From Lelliottia wanjuensis (GTDB lineage Bacteria; Pseudomonadota; Gammaproteobacteria; Enterobacterales; Enterobacteriaceae): a stretch of DNA of 64,000 bases. Positions 1 through 10,796 of this stretch are shown in pieces (the stretch's first letter is position 1; each line of letters opens with the position of its first letter). The notes below the pieces were generated by a model that searched no databases, was not told where the DNA came from, and saw only the letters and a program-made list of their open reading frames with translations. The stretch lies in the NCBI RefSeq assembly GCF_030238365.1, contig NZ_JASSOT010000060.1:17959-81958 (forward strand), given 5' to 3'. Position numbers and translations under genes: made by a program.

Positions 1-872
1 ACCAGCAGGAAGATCGGCAAACCGAGGAAACGGTTGAGAATGATTTTATCGACGGCGGCGGTGAAGCGGCTCGGCTCGGCAGTCAGGGTGTTACTGACCA
101 CTTCGCAGATGGCGGCGATACTTTGATAACGCGCATCGGCGATGTGCAGGGCCGGATCGTCCAGCTCTTCGCTCAGGCGCGCCAGCGACATATCCAGCTT
201 CTGCGCCGCATCGCCCGCGTAGCTGCGGCTGTAGATATCGCCTTCCAGCATTTGCAGCCCGAGCCAGTTGCGCTGTTTCTGCGGCATGGCGTGGGCCATC
301 TCCTGCGCCAGAATGCCGGCCTCGCGCACCAGCGGCTGCGGATAATGCACCAGTTCGAGATCCGTATTGCCCGTATGGCGATCGACGGCCAGTTTCAGCG
401 CATCAATGCCCCGTGCGCGGGTTGAGACCAGCGGGATCACCGGGCAGCCAAGGCGTGCGGAAAGCGCATCGATGTCGATGCGAATTTTTTGCTTCTCGGC
501 AATATCGAGCATGTTCAGCGCCACGATGCACGGAATGCCCAGCTCCAGCAGTTGCAGCGTCAGGTACAGGTTGCGCTCGAGATTGGAGGCGTCGACGACG
601 TTAATCAGTAAATCCGCATCGCCGCTCAGAATATAGTGACAGGCAATCTGTTCATCGAGAGAGGTCTGCGACGAAATCGTTGTGAGCGAATAAGTGCCGG
701 GAAGATCTACAAGGGTGACCTGATGGTCGGTCGTGGAGAATTGACCTTCTTTGCGTTCAACGGTCACACCGGCCCAGTTACCGACGCGCTGACGTGCGCC
801 CGTTAACTGATTAAATAAGGTTGTCTTGCCGGAATTAGGATTACCAATTAAGCCAATGGTTAATTTTTTCAT
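1..872 (-). CDS. feoB: Ferrous iron transport protein B (FeoB), N-terminal part, cut by the window edge
   Basis: Inner-membrane Fe(II) transporter with an N-terminal G-protein domain. The 290 codons visible begin MKKLTIGLIGNPNSGKTTLF: the G1/P-loop GNPNSGKT lies at residues 10-17, switch I carries the GVTVERKEG segment, and G3 is DLPGTYS near residue 57. NMLD (G4-type NxxD) follows near residue 120. Only the G domain, its helical spacer and the first hydrophobic residues of the membrane part (ending LGLPIFLLV) are in view; the rest lies beyond base 1. It follows feoA with a 30-bp gap, so the two are probably one operon driven from the Fur-controlled region upstream of feoA. Reading frame is intact in the visible part. 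Confidence 0.98.
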   Translation of the reverse strand, partial: MKKLTIGLIGNPNSGKTTLFNQLTGARQRVGNWAGVTVERKEGQFSTTDHQVTLVDLPGTYSLTTISSQTSLDEQIACHYILSGDADLLINVVDASNLERNLYLTLQLLELGIPCIVALNMLDIAEKQKIRIDIDALSARLGCPVIPLVSTRARGIDALKLAVDRHTGNTDLELVHYPQPLVREAGILAQEMAHAMPQKQRNWLGLQMLEGDIYSRSYAGDAAQKLDMSLARLSEELDDPALHIADARYQSIAAICEVVSNTLTAEPSRFTAAVDKIILNRFLGLPIFLL

Positions 873-902
873 TGTTTTAGACTCGGTCTAACAGCTGGCG
901 GT

Positions 903-1130
903 TTATCGGACTAAAGCTTCGACTTCTAATAACGCGAGGTCTTTCTTACGCAATACCAGATTGACGCGACGGGTTTCGATATGGATGGGATCGCCCAGCG
1001 GCGCGATGCGCACAACCTGAAAAGAGGATCCTGGCAGCATGCCTAGTGACAGCAGCTTCTGACGATACGCCGGGCTAATTTCGCGGGCAAAACCGGTAAT
1101 TTTCCAGGCACTGTCTGGTGTGAATTGCAT
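903..1130 (-). CDS. feoA: Ferrous iron transport protein A (FeoA)
   Basis: Small SH3-like cytoplasmic protein that works with FeoB in Fe(II) uptake. The 75-residue product starts [14 protein letters not shown] and contains the conserved [10 protein letters not shown] and [19 protein letters not shown] segments of enterobacterial FeoA. An in-frame GTG three codons upstream (1139) is possible, but the ATG at 1130 gives the usual family length of 75 residues. It is first in the feo operon; feoB follows after 30 bp. A Fur box lies 43 bp upstream of the start, so iron repression is expected. Confidence 0.97.
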   Translation of the reverse strand: MQFTPDSAWKITGFAREISPAYRQKLLSLGMLPGSSFQVVRIAPLGDPIHIETRRVNLVLRKKDLALLEVEALVR

Positions 1131-1172
1131 AGAGACCACTTTGACCGAAGGTTAAATAATCGACAGATTCAT

Positions 1173-1194
1173 GATAATGAGAATGGTTTCTATC
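1173..1194. promoter_or_regulatory. Fur box upstream of feoA
   Basis: The sequence GATAATGAGAAT followed by GGTTTCTATC resembles the Fur consensus (GATAATGATAATCATTATC), strongest in the left half. It lies about 43 bp before the feoA ATG, where a Fur-repressed promoter is expected. Fur control of feo is established in E. coli; occupancy here is inferred. Confidence 0.8.
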
Positions 1195-1248
1195 AGCAAT
1201 ATTTAAAATGTGACGGGATGTTCATATGGACATTAATTCGAGGACTGT

Positions 1249-1262
1249 TTGACCTTGCTCAA
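1249..1262. promoter_or_regulatory. FNR-like site upstream of feoA
   Basis: TTGACCTTGCTCAA matches the FNR consensus TTGAT-N4-ATCAA at 8 of 10 informative positions. It lies about 73 bp further from feoA than the Fur box. Anaerobic activation of feo by FNR is known in E. coli, so the site is plausible. The rest of the 338-bp feoA-yhgF spacer is AT-rich with no ORF, apart from a REP-like hairpin next to yhgF. Confidence 0.5.
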
Positions 1263-1410
1263 TATTTATTGAGATGGTGAATGAGGTTTGAAAAATTAAT
1301 TTGTTAACTAAGTGATAAACGATGGTTTAAATATGGATATGAAATCGGTTCCCTGATTCATATTAAATGAGTGAGTACGTTCTTATTTATTTTGAAGGGT
1401 GCGGTCTGGC

Positions 1411-1460
1411 TGCCGGGCGGCACTGCGTTTGCCCGGCCTACGAATTGGCCGGGCAAACGC
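1411..1460. repeat. REP-like inverted repeat downstream of yhgF
   Basis: A perfect 14-bp stem GCGTTTGCCCGGCC (1425-1438) and its complement (1447-1460) are separated by TACGAATT, preceded by the REP-type TGCCGGGCGGCACT. It starts 8 bp beyond the yhgF stop codon, so on the minus strand it could stabilise the yhgF mRNA 3' end or help terminate transcription. There is no U-run. Confidence 0.8.
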
Positions 1461-1468
1461 GCGGGACA

Positions 1469-3796
1469 TTAGCGTTTCTTGCCCATTGCGGCGGCCAGCG
1501 CATCCATCATCGCGCTGTTACCGGCAGGCTGGGCCTGAGGGCGGGGTTTCGCGGCTTTGGCTGCCGGACGGGACTGATCGCGTGCACCACCGCTGTTGCT
1601 GCGGCGAGCGTTGGTTTCGCCCGGCTGCTCGTCAAGGCGCATGGTCAGGGCGATGCGCTTACGCTGCATATCCACTTCCAGCACTTTCACCTTCACGATA
1701 TCGCCCGCTTTGACCACCGTGTGCGGGTCTTCCACGAACTTATCGGCCAGCGACGAGATATGAACCAGACCATCCTGATGCACGCCGATATCGACAAAGG
1801 CACCAAAGTTGGTGACGTTGGTGACCGCGCCTTCCAGCACCATGCCCGGCTGCAGATCCTTCATCGTCTCAACGCCTTCGGCGAATTTCGCGGTTTTAAA
1901 CTCAGGGCGCGGGTCGCGGCCTGGTTTTTCCAGCTCTTTGATGATGTCGGTGACGGTCGGCACGCCGAATTTATCGTCGGTGAAGTCAACGGCGCGCAGG
2001 TCGCGCAGATTGGTGCTGTTGCCCATCAGATCTTTCAGCGCCTGCTGCGTGGCGGCCAGAATGCGCTCCACCACCGGGTAAGCCTCCGGGTGGACGGTTG
2101 AGGCGTCCAGCGGGTTATCGCCGTGGTTGATACGCAGGAAGCCCGCGCACTGCTCGAAGGCTTTCGGCCCCAGACGGCTCACTTTCAGCAGCTGCTGGCG
2201 GTTCTGGAACTGACCGTTCTCATCGCGCCAGGCGACGATGTTCTGCGCCATCATGCGGGTTAAGCCCGCCACGCGGGTTAAGAGCGCAACGGAAGCGGTA
2301 TTCAGGTCCACGCCGACGGCGTTCACGCAGTCTTCCACTACCGCATCCAGACGGCGCGCCAACTGAGTCTGGCTGACGTCGTGCTGATACTGGCCCACAC
2401 CGATGGATTTGGGATCGATTTTCACCAGCTCTGCCAGCGGATCCTGCAGACGACGGGCGATAGAGACCGCACCGCGCAGGGAAACGTCGAGATCCGGGAA
2501 CTCCAGCGCCGCCAGTTCGGACGCGGAATAAACCGACGCACCGGCTTCGCTGACGATCACTTTCTGAGCGGTGACTTTCGGGAACTGCGCTTGCACGTCG
2601 AGGAAGAAGCGTTCGGTTTCGCGCGATGCGGTACCGTTACCGATCGCCACCAGCTCGACGTTGTATTTTTCACACAGGGCGGCGACCACCACGGCAGCTT
2701 TCGCGGCCTGGCCGGTGTGTGGATAGATGGTGTCGGTCGCGACCAGTTTGCCGGTGCCGTCGACCACGGCCACTTTCACGCCGGTACGCAGACCCGGATC
2801 GAGACCCATGGTGGCGCGCAGGCCCGCCGGGGCGGCCATCAGCAGATCGTGCAGGTTACGGGCGAAAACGTTGATCGCTTCGTCTTCCGCGCGTTCGCGC
2901 ACGGTGCCCATCAGTTCAGTTTCGAGGTGCATCAGCACCTTGATGCGCCAGGTCCAGCTCACCACGCCTTTGCGCCAGCTATCTGCCGGGGCGTTGTTCA
3001 GGCGCAGGCCTAGATGGTCGGTAATAATCTGCTCGCAGTAACTCTCTTTCGGCGGCTCGTCGAACTGCGGGTCGGCATTGAGAGAGAGCTGCAAGACGCC
3101 TTCGTTGCGACCGCGGAACATCGCCAGCGCGCGGTGCGACGGGGCGGTGGAGATCGGTTCGTGATGGTCGAAGTAATCGCGGAATTTCGCGCCTTCCTCT
3201 TCTTTACCGCTCACCACGGTCGAGACGATGTGGGCATTTTTCCACAGATAATCACGCACTTTGGAGAGCAGCGCGGCGTCTTCGGCGAAACGCTCCATCA
3301 GAATATAGCGCGCGCCGTCGAGGGCCGCTTTGGTGTCGGCGATGCCTTTGTCCGCGTCGATAAATTTCGCGGCTTCCGTTTCCGGATCGTGCGACGGCGT
3401 GGTCCACAGCAGATCGGCCAGCGGCTCAAGGCCTGCTTCAATCGCAATCTGCCCGCGGGTGCGGCGCTTCGGTTTATACGGCAGATAGAGGTCTTCGAGC
3501 TCGGTTTTGCTCATCGTGCCGTTGATGGCACCTGCCAGCGCATCGGTCAGTTTGCCCTGCTCGCCGATGGATTTGAGAATGGCCTGACGACGGTCTTCCA
3601 GCTCGCGCAGGTAGCCCAGACGGGTCTCCAGGTTGCGCAGCTGCGTGTCATCCAGACCGCCGGTGACTTCCTTACGATAACGTGCAATAAACGGCACGGT
3701 GTTCCCTTCATCAAGCAGGCGAACGGCAGCTTCTACCTGTTCGGCTCTGGCCTGAAGTTCACCCGCAATAATGCGGCAGAGCGAATCTTTCATCAT
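1469..3796 (-). CDS. yhgF: Tex-family RNA-binding transcription accessory protein YhgF
   Basis: Tex-like nucleic-acid-binding protein of 775 residues (E. coli YhgF is 773). Domain order: N-terminal Tex helical region, YqgF/RuvC-like domain (segment [20 protein letters not shown]), helix-hairpin-helix motifs ([20 protein letters not shown]), and a C-terminal S1 RNA-binding domain ([20 protein letters not shown], then DGLVHISSL). The tail is rich in Arg, Gly and Pro and ends [13 protein letters not shown]. The start at 3796 gives [13 protein letters not shown] as in E. coli; an 18-codon upstream extension is open but looks spurious. Family members are linked to transcription and RNA processing and to stress tolerance; no specific substrate can be read from the sequence. 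greB lies 87 bp upstream in the same direction. Confidence 0.97.
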   Translation of the reverse strand: MMKDSLCRIIAGELQARAEQVEAAVRLLDEGNTVPFIARYRKEVTGGLDDTQLRNLETRLGYLRELEDRRQAILKSIGEQGKLTDALAGAINGTMSKTELEDLYLPYKPKRRTRGQIAIEAGLEPLADLLWTTPSHDPETEAAKFIDADKGIADTKAALDGARYILMERFAEDAALLSKVRDYLWKNAHIVSTVVSGKEEEGAKFRDYFDHHEPISTAPSHRALAMFRGRNEGVLQLSLNADPQFDEPPKESYCEQIITDHLGLRLNNAPADSWRKGVVSWTWRIKVLMHLETELMGTVRERAEDEAINVFARNLHDLLMAAPAGLRATMGLDPGLRTGVKVAVVDGTGKLVATDTIYPHTGQAAKAAVVVAALCEKYNVELVAIGNGTASRETERFFLDVQAQFPKVTAQKVIVSEAGASVYSASELAALEFPDLDVSLRGAVSIARRLQDPLAELVKIDPKSIGVGQYQHDVSQTQLARRLDAVVEDCVNAVGVDLNTASVALLTRVAGLTRMMAQNIVAWRDENGQFQNRQQLLKVSRLGPKAFEQCAGFLRINHGDNPLDASTVHPEAYPVVERILAATQQALKDLMGNSTNLRDLRAVDFTDDKFGVPTVTDIIKELEKPGRDPRPEFKTAKFAEGVETMKDLQPGMVLEGAVTNVTNFGAFVDIGVHQDGLVHISSLADKFVEDPHTVVKAGDIVKVKVLEVDMQRKRIALTMRLDEQPGETNARRSNSGGARDQSRPAAKAAKPRPQAQPAGNSAMMDALAAAMGKKR

Positions 3797-3883
3797 GGCT
3801 TTGTCATCTGGTTTGTCGAAAAACAGGGGGATAGTTATACGGGCTGACACGCGAAAATGCCAGCCGTGGAGGGTGCTCTCGGA

Positions 3884-4357
3884 CTATTTAACGTACTCAA
3901 TTTCGTTGACGTACCAGCTGGCTTCTCCGCCGGGCGTCTGGACGATGGCTAAATCGCCGACTTCCTTTTTCAGCAGCGCGCGGGCCATCGGCGAGTCGAT
4001 GGAGATGTAATCCTTACGACCAAAAATTTCATCGTAGCCGACGATGCGAAAACGTCGGGTATTGCCGTCGTCGTTCTCGATTTCTACCCACGCGCCGAAG
4101 AACACTTTGCCTTCCTGCTGCGGGGAATAATCAACGATTCGTAGGTTTTCAAGGCATTTAGTGAGATAACGGACGCGCCTGTCAATCTCACGCAGGCGTT
4201 TTTTATTATACTGATAGTCAGCGTTTTCGCTGCGGTCGCCGAGGCTGGCCGCCCAGGTGACTTTTTTGGTCACTTCCGGACGTTCTTCGCGCCAGAGGTA
4301 ATCCATCTCTTTTTTGAGTTTTTCGTACCCTTCGCGGGTGATCAGCGGCGTTTTCAT
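3884..4357 (-). CDS. greB: Transcript cleavage factor GreB
   Basis: GreB inserts a coiled coil into the RNA polymerase secondary channel and stimulates cleavage of backtracked RNA. The 157-residue protein has the N-terminal coiled coil (residues 1-75) with the acidic tip segment LGDRSENADYQYNKKRLREI, then the FKBP-like C-terminal domain (EGKVFFGAWVEIE ... PMARALLKK). The long KK-type tip and the length identify GreB rather than GreA. It is divergent from ompR across 232 bp, as in E. coli. Confidence 0.97.
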   Translation of the reverse strand: MKTPLITREGYEKLKKEMDYLWREERPEVTKKVTWAASLGDRSENADYQYNKKRLREIDRRVRYLTKCLENLRIVDYSPQQEGKVFFGAWVEIENDDGNTRRFRIVGYDEIFGRKDYISIDSPMARALLKKEVGDLAIVQTPGGEASWYVNEIEYVK

Positions 4358-4589
4358 GGTGTGACCTTTAAGACTCTACTCAATGACTGGCATTAGGCAC
4401 ATTACGTACCACATAGCTTAACAGACAGGATTAATAATGAGTTATGTGATGAAATGTGCAGATAAGCTCCTGTTAAATATGCTTTGTAACAATTTCGACT
4501 AGAATTTATACCAGATTTAGCTGGTCGCAGACGCGTACTTTTTTAGAATACGTACTGAAATACTATCCGGGCCTTTGGGAGTACATACA
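4358..4589. promoter_or_regulatory. Divergent greB / ompR promoter region
   Basis: This 232-bp AT-rich spacer separates the two divergent starts and has no ORF worth reporting. The ompR side ends with GGGAGTACATACA before ATG, a usable ribosome site. The AT-rich stretch around 4485-4515 (TTTGTAACAATTTCGACTAG) is the likeliest location of ompR promoters. Individual promoter elements could not be assigned with confidence. Confidence 0.5.
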
Positions 4590-6652
<2,063 letters not shown>

Positions 6653-6673
6653 AAACAAGCCGCACCGAACAGT

Positions 6674-6760
6674 CCCCTCTCCCTTGAGGGAGAGGGTTAG
6701 GGTGAGGGGGAAAGGCGTACGCTGATGCCCTCACCCCGGCCCTCTCCCACAGGGAGAGGG
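6674..6760. repeat. CCCTCTCCC-type hairpin repeat, two inverted arms
   Basis: Two G/C-rich arms face each other between envZ and pckA. The left arm (6674-6708) has CCCTCTCCC-TTGA-GGGAGAGGG followed by TTAGGGTGAGGG. The right arm (6728-6760) has CCCTCACCCC then CCCTCTCCCacagGGAGAGGG. Each arm folds on itself and the two can pair with each other. The right arm recurs almost exactly at 13821-13868 (3 mismatches over 48 bp). This is a dispersed extragenic palindrome different from the REP/BIME type seen elsewhere in the window. Confidence 0.85.
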
Positions 6761-6770
6761 AGAAAACATA

Positions 6771-6799
6771 AAAAAAGGTAACCCTTGGGTTACCTTTTT
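6771..6799. terminator. Bidirectional intrinsic terminator between envZ and pckA
   Basis: The perfect 8-bp stem GGTAACCC/GGGTTACC (6777-6784, 6787-6794) is flanked by an A-run on the left and TTTTT on the right. It can therefore terminate ompR-envZ on the plus strand and pckA on the minus strand. It lies 5 bp beyond the pckA stop codon. Confidence 0.92.
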
Positions 6800-6803
6800 G
6801 CTT

Positions 6804-8420
6804 TTACCTTGGTCCCGCACTCACCAACGCCGCACCCGCTGGCGTATCGGTATACTTCTCAAAGTTTTCAATAAACAGCTTCGCCAGCGTTTCGGCCTTC
6901 TCTTGCCACTGCTCCGGAGAACCGTAGGTGTTGCGCGGGTCGAGGATATGGGTATCCACGCCAGGCAGCGCCGTTGGGATCGCCAGATCGAACATCGGCA
7001 GGGTGAAGGTTTCCGCATCGTCCAGCGAGCCATCGATGATCGCGTCGATAATCGCGCGCGTATCTTTGATGGAGATGCGTTTGCCCGTTCCGTTCCAGCC
7101 CGTGTTCACCAGATACGCCTGCGCGCCAGCGGCCTGCATGCGTTTCACCAGCACTTCGGCGTACTGCGTCGGGTGCAGCGACAGGAATGCCGCGCCGAAG
7201 CAGGCGGAGAAGGTTGGGGTTGGCTCGGTCACACCGCGCTCGGTACCGGCCAGTTTGGCGGTAAAGCCCGACAGGAAGTGATACTGCGTCTGGCTGGCCG
7301 TCAGGCGAGAGACCGGTGGCAGCACGCCAAAGGCATCGGCGGTCAGGAAGATCACTTTCGACGCATGGCCCGCTTTCGACACCGGCTTCACGATGTTATC
7401 GATGTGATAGATCGGATACGACACGCGGGTGTTTTCGGTTTTCGACGCATCGTCAAAATCGACGGTGCCATCGGCGAGCACGGTGACGTTTTCCAGCAGC
7501 GCATCGCGACGGATGGCGCCGTAAATGTCCGGTTCCGCTTCTGCCGACAGACGGATCGTTTTGGCGTAGCAGCCACCTTCAAAGTTAAACACGCCGTCAT
7601 CGTCCCAGCCGTGTTCATCGTCGCCAATCAGACGGCGCTTAGGATCGGTGGACAGGGTGGTTTTGCCGGTGCCGGAGAGACCAAAGAACACCGCCACGTC
7701 ACCCTCTTCGCCGACGTTGGCGGAGCAGTGCATGGAGGCGATGCCCTGCAGCGGCAGCAGGTAGTTCATCACTGAGAACATCCCTTTCTTCATTTCGCCG
7801 CCGTACCAGGTACCGCCAATGAGCTGGATGCGCTCGGTCAGATTGAAGGCGATGAAGTTTTCCGAGTTCAGGCCCTGCTCTTTCCACTGCGGGTTGGTGC
7901 ATTTCGCGCCGTTCATCACGATAAAATCAGGCTCGAAATCCTGTAACTCTTCATCGGTCGGGCGAATAAACATGTTCTTCACGAAATGCGCCTGCCAGGC
8001 GACTTCGGTCACAAAGCGAACGGAGAGACGGGTGTCGGCATTGGCGCCACAGAAGGCATCAATAATGAACAGACGCTTGCCGGAGAGTTGATGCGTGACG
8101 AGTCCTTTCAGATGCTGCCAGGTCTCCTGGGAGAGCGGTTTGTTGTCGTTCTTCCCTTTGCCCTTATCTGCCCACCACAGCGTGTCGCGGGTGGTGTCGT
8201 CACGGACGATATACTTATCTTTCGGCGAACGGCCGGTGAAAATCCCGGTGTCCACGGCGATAGCACCAGTGTTCGTCAACACACCTCGCTCGTATCCTTC
8301 CAGTGCTGGATTGAGCTCTTCCTGATACAGCGTATCGTAATCGGGGTTGTAGACGATTTCCTGGACGTCGTTGATACCATAAGCCTTGAGATCTTGCGGG
8401 GTTAAATCTTTAACGCGCAT
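6804..8420 (-). CDS. pckA: Phosphoenolpyruvate carboxykinase (ATP)
   Basis: First committed enzyme of gluconeogenesis: oxaloacetate + ATP gives phosphoenolpyruvate + CO2 + ADP. The 538-residue protein carries the kinase-1a P-loop GLSGTGKT (247-254), the adjacent [20 protein letters not shown] metal/ATP region, and the [10 protein letters not shown] motif near residue 63. [14 protein letters not shown] marks the substrate region. It is transcribed alone, convergent with envZ, and has a CRP-type site about 223 bp upstream, fitting control by carbon supply. E. coli PckA is 540 residues. Confidence 0.99.
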   Translation of the reverse strand: MRVKDLTPQDLKAYGINDVQEIVYNPDYDTLYQEELNPALEGYERGVLTNTGAIAVDTGIFTGRSPKDKYIVRDDTTRDTLWWADKGKGKNDNKPLSQETWQHLKGLVTHQLSGKRLFIIDAFCGANADTRLSVRFVTEVAWQAHFVKNMFIRPTDEELQDFEPDFIVMNGAKCTNPQWKEQGLNSENFIAFNLTERIQLIGGTWYGGEMKKGMFSVMNYLLPLQGIASMHCSANVGEEGDVAVFFGLSGTGKTTLSTDPKRRLIGDDEHGWDDDGVFNFEGGCYAKTIRLSAEAEPDIYGAIRRDALLENVTVLADGTVDFDDASKTENTRVSYPIYHIDNIVKPVSKAGHASKVIFLTADAFGVLPPVSRLTASQTQYHFLSGFTAKLAGTERGVTEPTPTFSACFGAAFLSLHPTQYAEVLVKRMQAAGAQAYLVNTGWNGTGKRISIKDTRAIIDAIIDGSLDDAETFTLPMFDLAIPTALPGVDTHILDPRNTYGSPEQWQEKAETLAKLFIENFEKYTDTPAGAALVSAGPR

Positions 8421-8642
8421 GTCACTGCTCCTTAGCCAATATGTACTGCCTGAAATTGTAGGGTTTTTCTTAGGATGTTAACCGCGACGGGGCTCATAGA
8501 TTTACGTATCTGGACAAAACCCTTCCTGACGGAAAACGCTGTGACTCCTGTCACGAAGCAGGGCGGATTATCGCAGGATTCGCTTTTTTGTGGGGGGAAA
8601 TGTTCTCAAAAGGTTAAATCCTGGAGCATTTAACCGGAAGAA

Positions 8643-8658
8643 TGTGAATGTAATCGCA
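8643..8658. promoter_or_regulatory. CRP-type site upstream of pckA
   Basis: TGTGA-ATGTAA-TCGCA matches the CRP consensus TGTGA-N6-TCACA at 9 of 10 positions. It lies 223 bp before the pckA start in the 330-bp pckA-hslO spacer. pckA of E. coli is cAMP-CRP activated. The rest of the spacer is non-coding; beside this site only the hslO-side hairpin at 8723-8743 stands out. Confidence 0.7.
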
Positions 8659-8722
8659 TACATGTAAGAAAGTTACGTAAGGGTTACATTACGAAAAACG
8701 ATTCAGCTAAACGGGGAAATTT

Positions 8723-8743
8723 CCCCTCACCGGAAGTGAGGGG
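8723..8743. terminator. Hairpin downstream of hslO
   Basis: The 8-bp stem CCCCTCAC/GTGAGGGG with loop CGGAA begins 8 bp beyond the hslO stop on the minus strand. On that strand it is followed by AAATTTCCCC, so the U-run is poor. A second palindrome GGGGAAATTTCCCC overlaps it (8713-8726). It probably ends the yrfG-hslR-hslO transcript. Confidence 0.6.
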
Positions 8744-8750
8744 AGGGGCA

Positions 8751-9629
8751 TTAATGAACCTGCGGATCCGCCGGGGAGGCGTTGTTGCGGATCTCGGCGA
8801 TATCCATCGAGTTGAACACGTAGTGAGAACCACAGTAATCACAGTTCATATCGATTTCGCCATCTTCAGCCATAATGCTGTCGATCTCTTCATCCGGCAG
8901 GGTGCGCAGCGCGCCCGCACAGCGTTCACGGGAGCAGGTGCATTTGAATTCGACGTCCTGCGGATCGTACAGCGTGACCTCTTCTTCGTGATACAGACGC
9001 CACAACACTTCGTTCGCCGGGAGCGTGAACAGCTCTTCCGCTTTGATGGTTTCGGTCAGCGTCGCCAGGTGCTCGAAGTCATTGCCCTGAGCATTCTGCG
9101 CCGGCAGAACCTGCAGCAGCATACCGCCCGCCGCCAGTTGGCCGTCCACTTCGCCGGTGCGGATAAACAGGCGCGTTGGCAGCTGTTCGGAGCGCAGGAA
9201 GTAATCTTCCAGGCAGGCGGCCAGCGTATCGCCCTCCAGACCCACCACGCCCTGATAGCGCTCGCCCTCTTCCGGGGTAATGGTGATCACCAGGAAACCG
9301 TTGCCGACCAGGGTTTTCAGATCGGCACCTTCCGGCACCTCACCCTGCACGCGCGCCACACCGCGCATTTGCTGCTGGTTGTTGCCGTTGATCACCGCCA
9401 GGGTCATCGGGCCATCGCCCTGCAGCTGCACGGTGATGTCACCTGCGAACTTCAGCGTCGCCGTCAGCAGGCTGGTTGCGACCAGCAGTTCGCCGAGAAT
9501 ATTTTTCACCGGCTGAGGATAGCTGTGGTTTTCGAGGATCTGTTTCCAGGTTTCGGATACCGTCACCAGCTCGCCGCGAACGGCAAATTGCTCAAACAGA
9601 TAGCGATGTAATTGGTCGTGTTGGGACAT
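8751..9629 (-). CDS. hslO: Redox-regulated holdase chaperone Hsp33
   Basis: ATP-independent chaperone switched on by oxidation and unfolding. The 292-residue length equals that of E. coli HslO. The C-terminal zinc switch is visible: CxC at Cys230/Cys232 ([10 protein letters not shown]) and CxxC at Cys263/Cys266 (CDYC). It lies 23 bp downstream of hslR in the same direction, in the heat-shock group yrfG-hslR-hslO. Confidence 0.98.
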   Translation of the reverse strand: MSQHDQLHRYLFEQFAVRGELVTVSETWKQILENHSYPQPVKNILGELLVATSLLTATLKFAGDITVQLQGDGPMTLAVINGNNQQQMRGVARVQGEVPEGADLKTLVGNGFLVITITPEEGERYQGVVGLEGDTLAACLEDYFLRSEQLPTRLFIRTGEVDGQLAAGGMLLQVLPAQNAQGNDFEHLATLTETIKAEELFTLPANEVLWRLYHEEEVTLYDPQDVEFKCTCSRERCAGALRTLPDEEIDSIMAEDGEIDMNCDYCGSHYVFNSMDIAEIRNNASPADPQVH

Positions 9630-9652
9630 AATTTTCTCTCTTCGAACGGCGA

Positions 9653-10054
9653 TTACTCATGTTCGCCGTGTTTAAATTTCATCAGGTCGCGACGTTCTTT
9701 TTTATCCGGTCGCCTGTCCGGATGCGGCATGGTCAGGGCATTCATCTTGCGTGCCAGCGCCACTTTCTCGCGCTTTTCAACGCTCTCGGTCGTCTCTTCA
9801 TACATCAGGACCGCTTCGGTTGCCGGGCGACGTTGTTCGGTAACGGCTTTGATAATCACCGTGCGTTCATCGTTACCCTGACGCAGAGTCAGCGTGGCAT
9901 TCAGTTCGACAAGTTTACTGGGCTTGCTGCGCTGCCCGTTGTAATGCACCTTACCGCCATCGACCATTTCGCGGGCCAGGGCGCGCGTTTTATAAAAACG
10001 GGCGGCCCACAGCCATTTGTCCAGTCTTACCCCATCGGAGGGCTTGTCTTTCAT
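9653..10054 (-). CDS. hslR: Heat-shock protein 15 (HslR), ribosome-associated S4-domain protein
   Basis: 133 residues, the same length as E. coli Hsp15. The N-terminal S4 RNA-binding domain (about residues 9-70) is marked by [19 protein letters not shown] and [12 protein letters not shown]; the C-terminus is strongly basic ([20 protein letters not shown]). Hsp15 binds free 50S subunits carrying stalled nascent chains and helps recycle them. Its start overlaps the yrfG stop by 4 bp, suggesting coupled translation. Confidence 0.97.
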   Translation of the reverse strand: MKDKPSDGVRLDKWLWAARFYKTRALAREMVDGGKVHYNGQRSKPSKLVELNATLTLRQGNDERTVIIKAVTEQRRPATEAVLMYEETTESVEKREKVALARKMNALTMPHPDRRPDKKERRDLMKFKHGEHE

Positions 10055-10734
10055 GGCGTCTCCTTCACGTTGAGTGAGGGGATCATTCGGCGATAGTCGT
10101 TCAGCGCCGGATGCCGCAGATAGCTTTTATCCGCCAGGCCGGAATCAGGATTCGTCACGCCCAGGCAATAGCGAATACCGAAGGTTGCCGCCGAATCCAG
10201 AATCGGTTCACTGTCGTCAATGAACAGGGTTCTTTCTGGCTGCAAACCGGTCTCTTCTGCCACCGCCTGCCACAATCGCTGATCCTCTTTCGGATAACCA
10301 AATGTGTGGGTGGAAAGTAATAAATCAAGGTGCGACGCGAGCCCGGTATTTTCGAGCTTCACGGCCAGGTTATGCGGATGCGCGTTAGTCAGCAGAATAC
10401 GGCGCTTGCCGCTCGCTTTCAGGGCATCGAGAAAAGGCACCGTATCTTCACGCAGCACCGCATTCGGCCCTTGCGCGGTGGTCATGGCGCAAATATCCAG
10501 GCCGAGCTTGTCGCTCCAGTAATCCAGGCAGTACCAGTTTAGCGTATGCTGCACGGCGTGATACTGCTGGCGAATATAATCCTGTGCTTCTGCCGGAGTG
10601 ATGCCCTGCTGCGCGCCATAGGTCTCAGGCACCAGCTTTTGCCAGAAGTGATTATCAAATGCGAGATCGAGCAGCGTGCCATCCATATCCAGCAGGACGG
10701 TATCAACGTCCTGCCAGGCGATATCAAGATGCAT
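10051..10734 (-). CDS. yrfG: GMP/IMP 5'-nucleotidase of the HAD superfamily (YrfG)
   Basis: 227 residues with HAD motif I LLDMDGTLLD (nucleophile Asp16, Asp18), motif II ILLTNAHP, and motif III/IV FGYPKEDQRLW then LFIDDSEPILDS. The E. coli orthologue hydrolyses GMP and IMP; that specificity is carried over by homology only. It overlaps hslR by 4 bp and is the first gene of the yrfG-hslR-hslO group; igaA lies 62 bp upstream in the same direction. Confidence 0.95.
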   Translation of the reverse strand: MHLDIAWQDVDTVLLDMDGTLLDLAFDNHFWQKLVPETYGAQQGITPAEAQDYIRQQYHAVQHTLNWYCLDYWSDKLGLDICAMTTAQGPNAVLREDTVPFLDALKASGKRRILLTNAHPHNLAVKLENTGLASHLDLLLSTHTFGYPKEDQRLWQAVAEETGLQPERTLFIDDSEPILDSAATFGIRYCLGVTNPDSGLADKSYLRHPALNDYRRMIPSLNVKETP

Positions 10735-10796
10735 GAGGGGAACTCTCCAGCCAGAAAACGTGCGCGACAGGGTAGCATAACTGTCGCGCAGCGGTA

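Noticed and set aside
3014..3847. Plus-strand frame of 277 codons opposite yhgF
   Set aside because: Antisense to the conserved N-terminal part of the Tex-family protein, without its own upstream ribosome site or motif.
8736..9611. Plus-strand frame of 291 codons opposite hslO
   Set aside because: Antisense to a well-supported gene over almost its whole length, with no recognisable motif. Typical mirror frame of GC-rich coding DNA.
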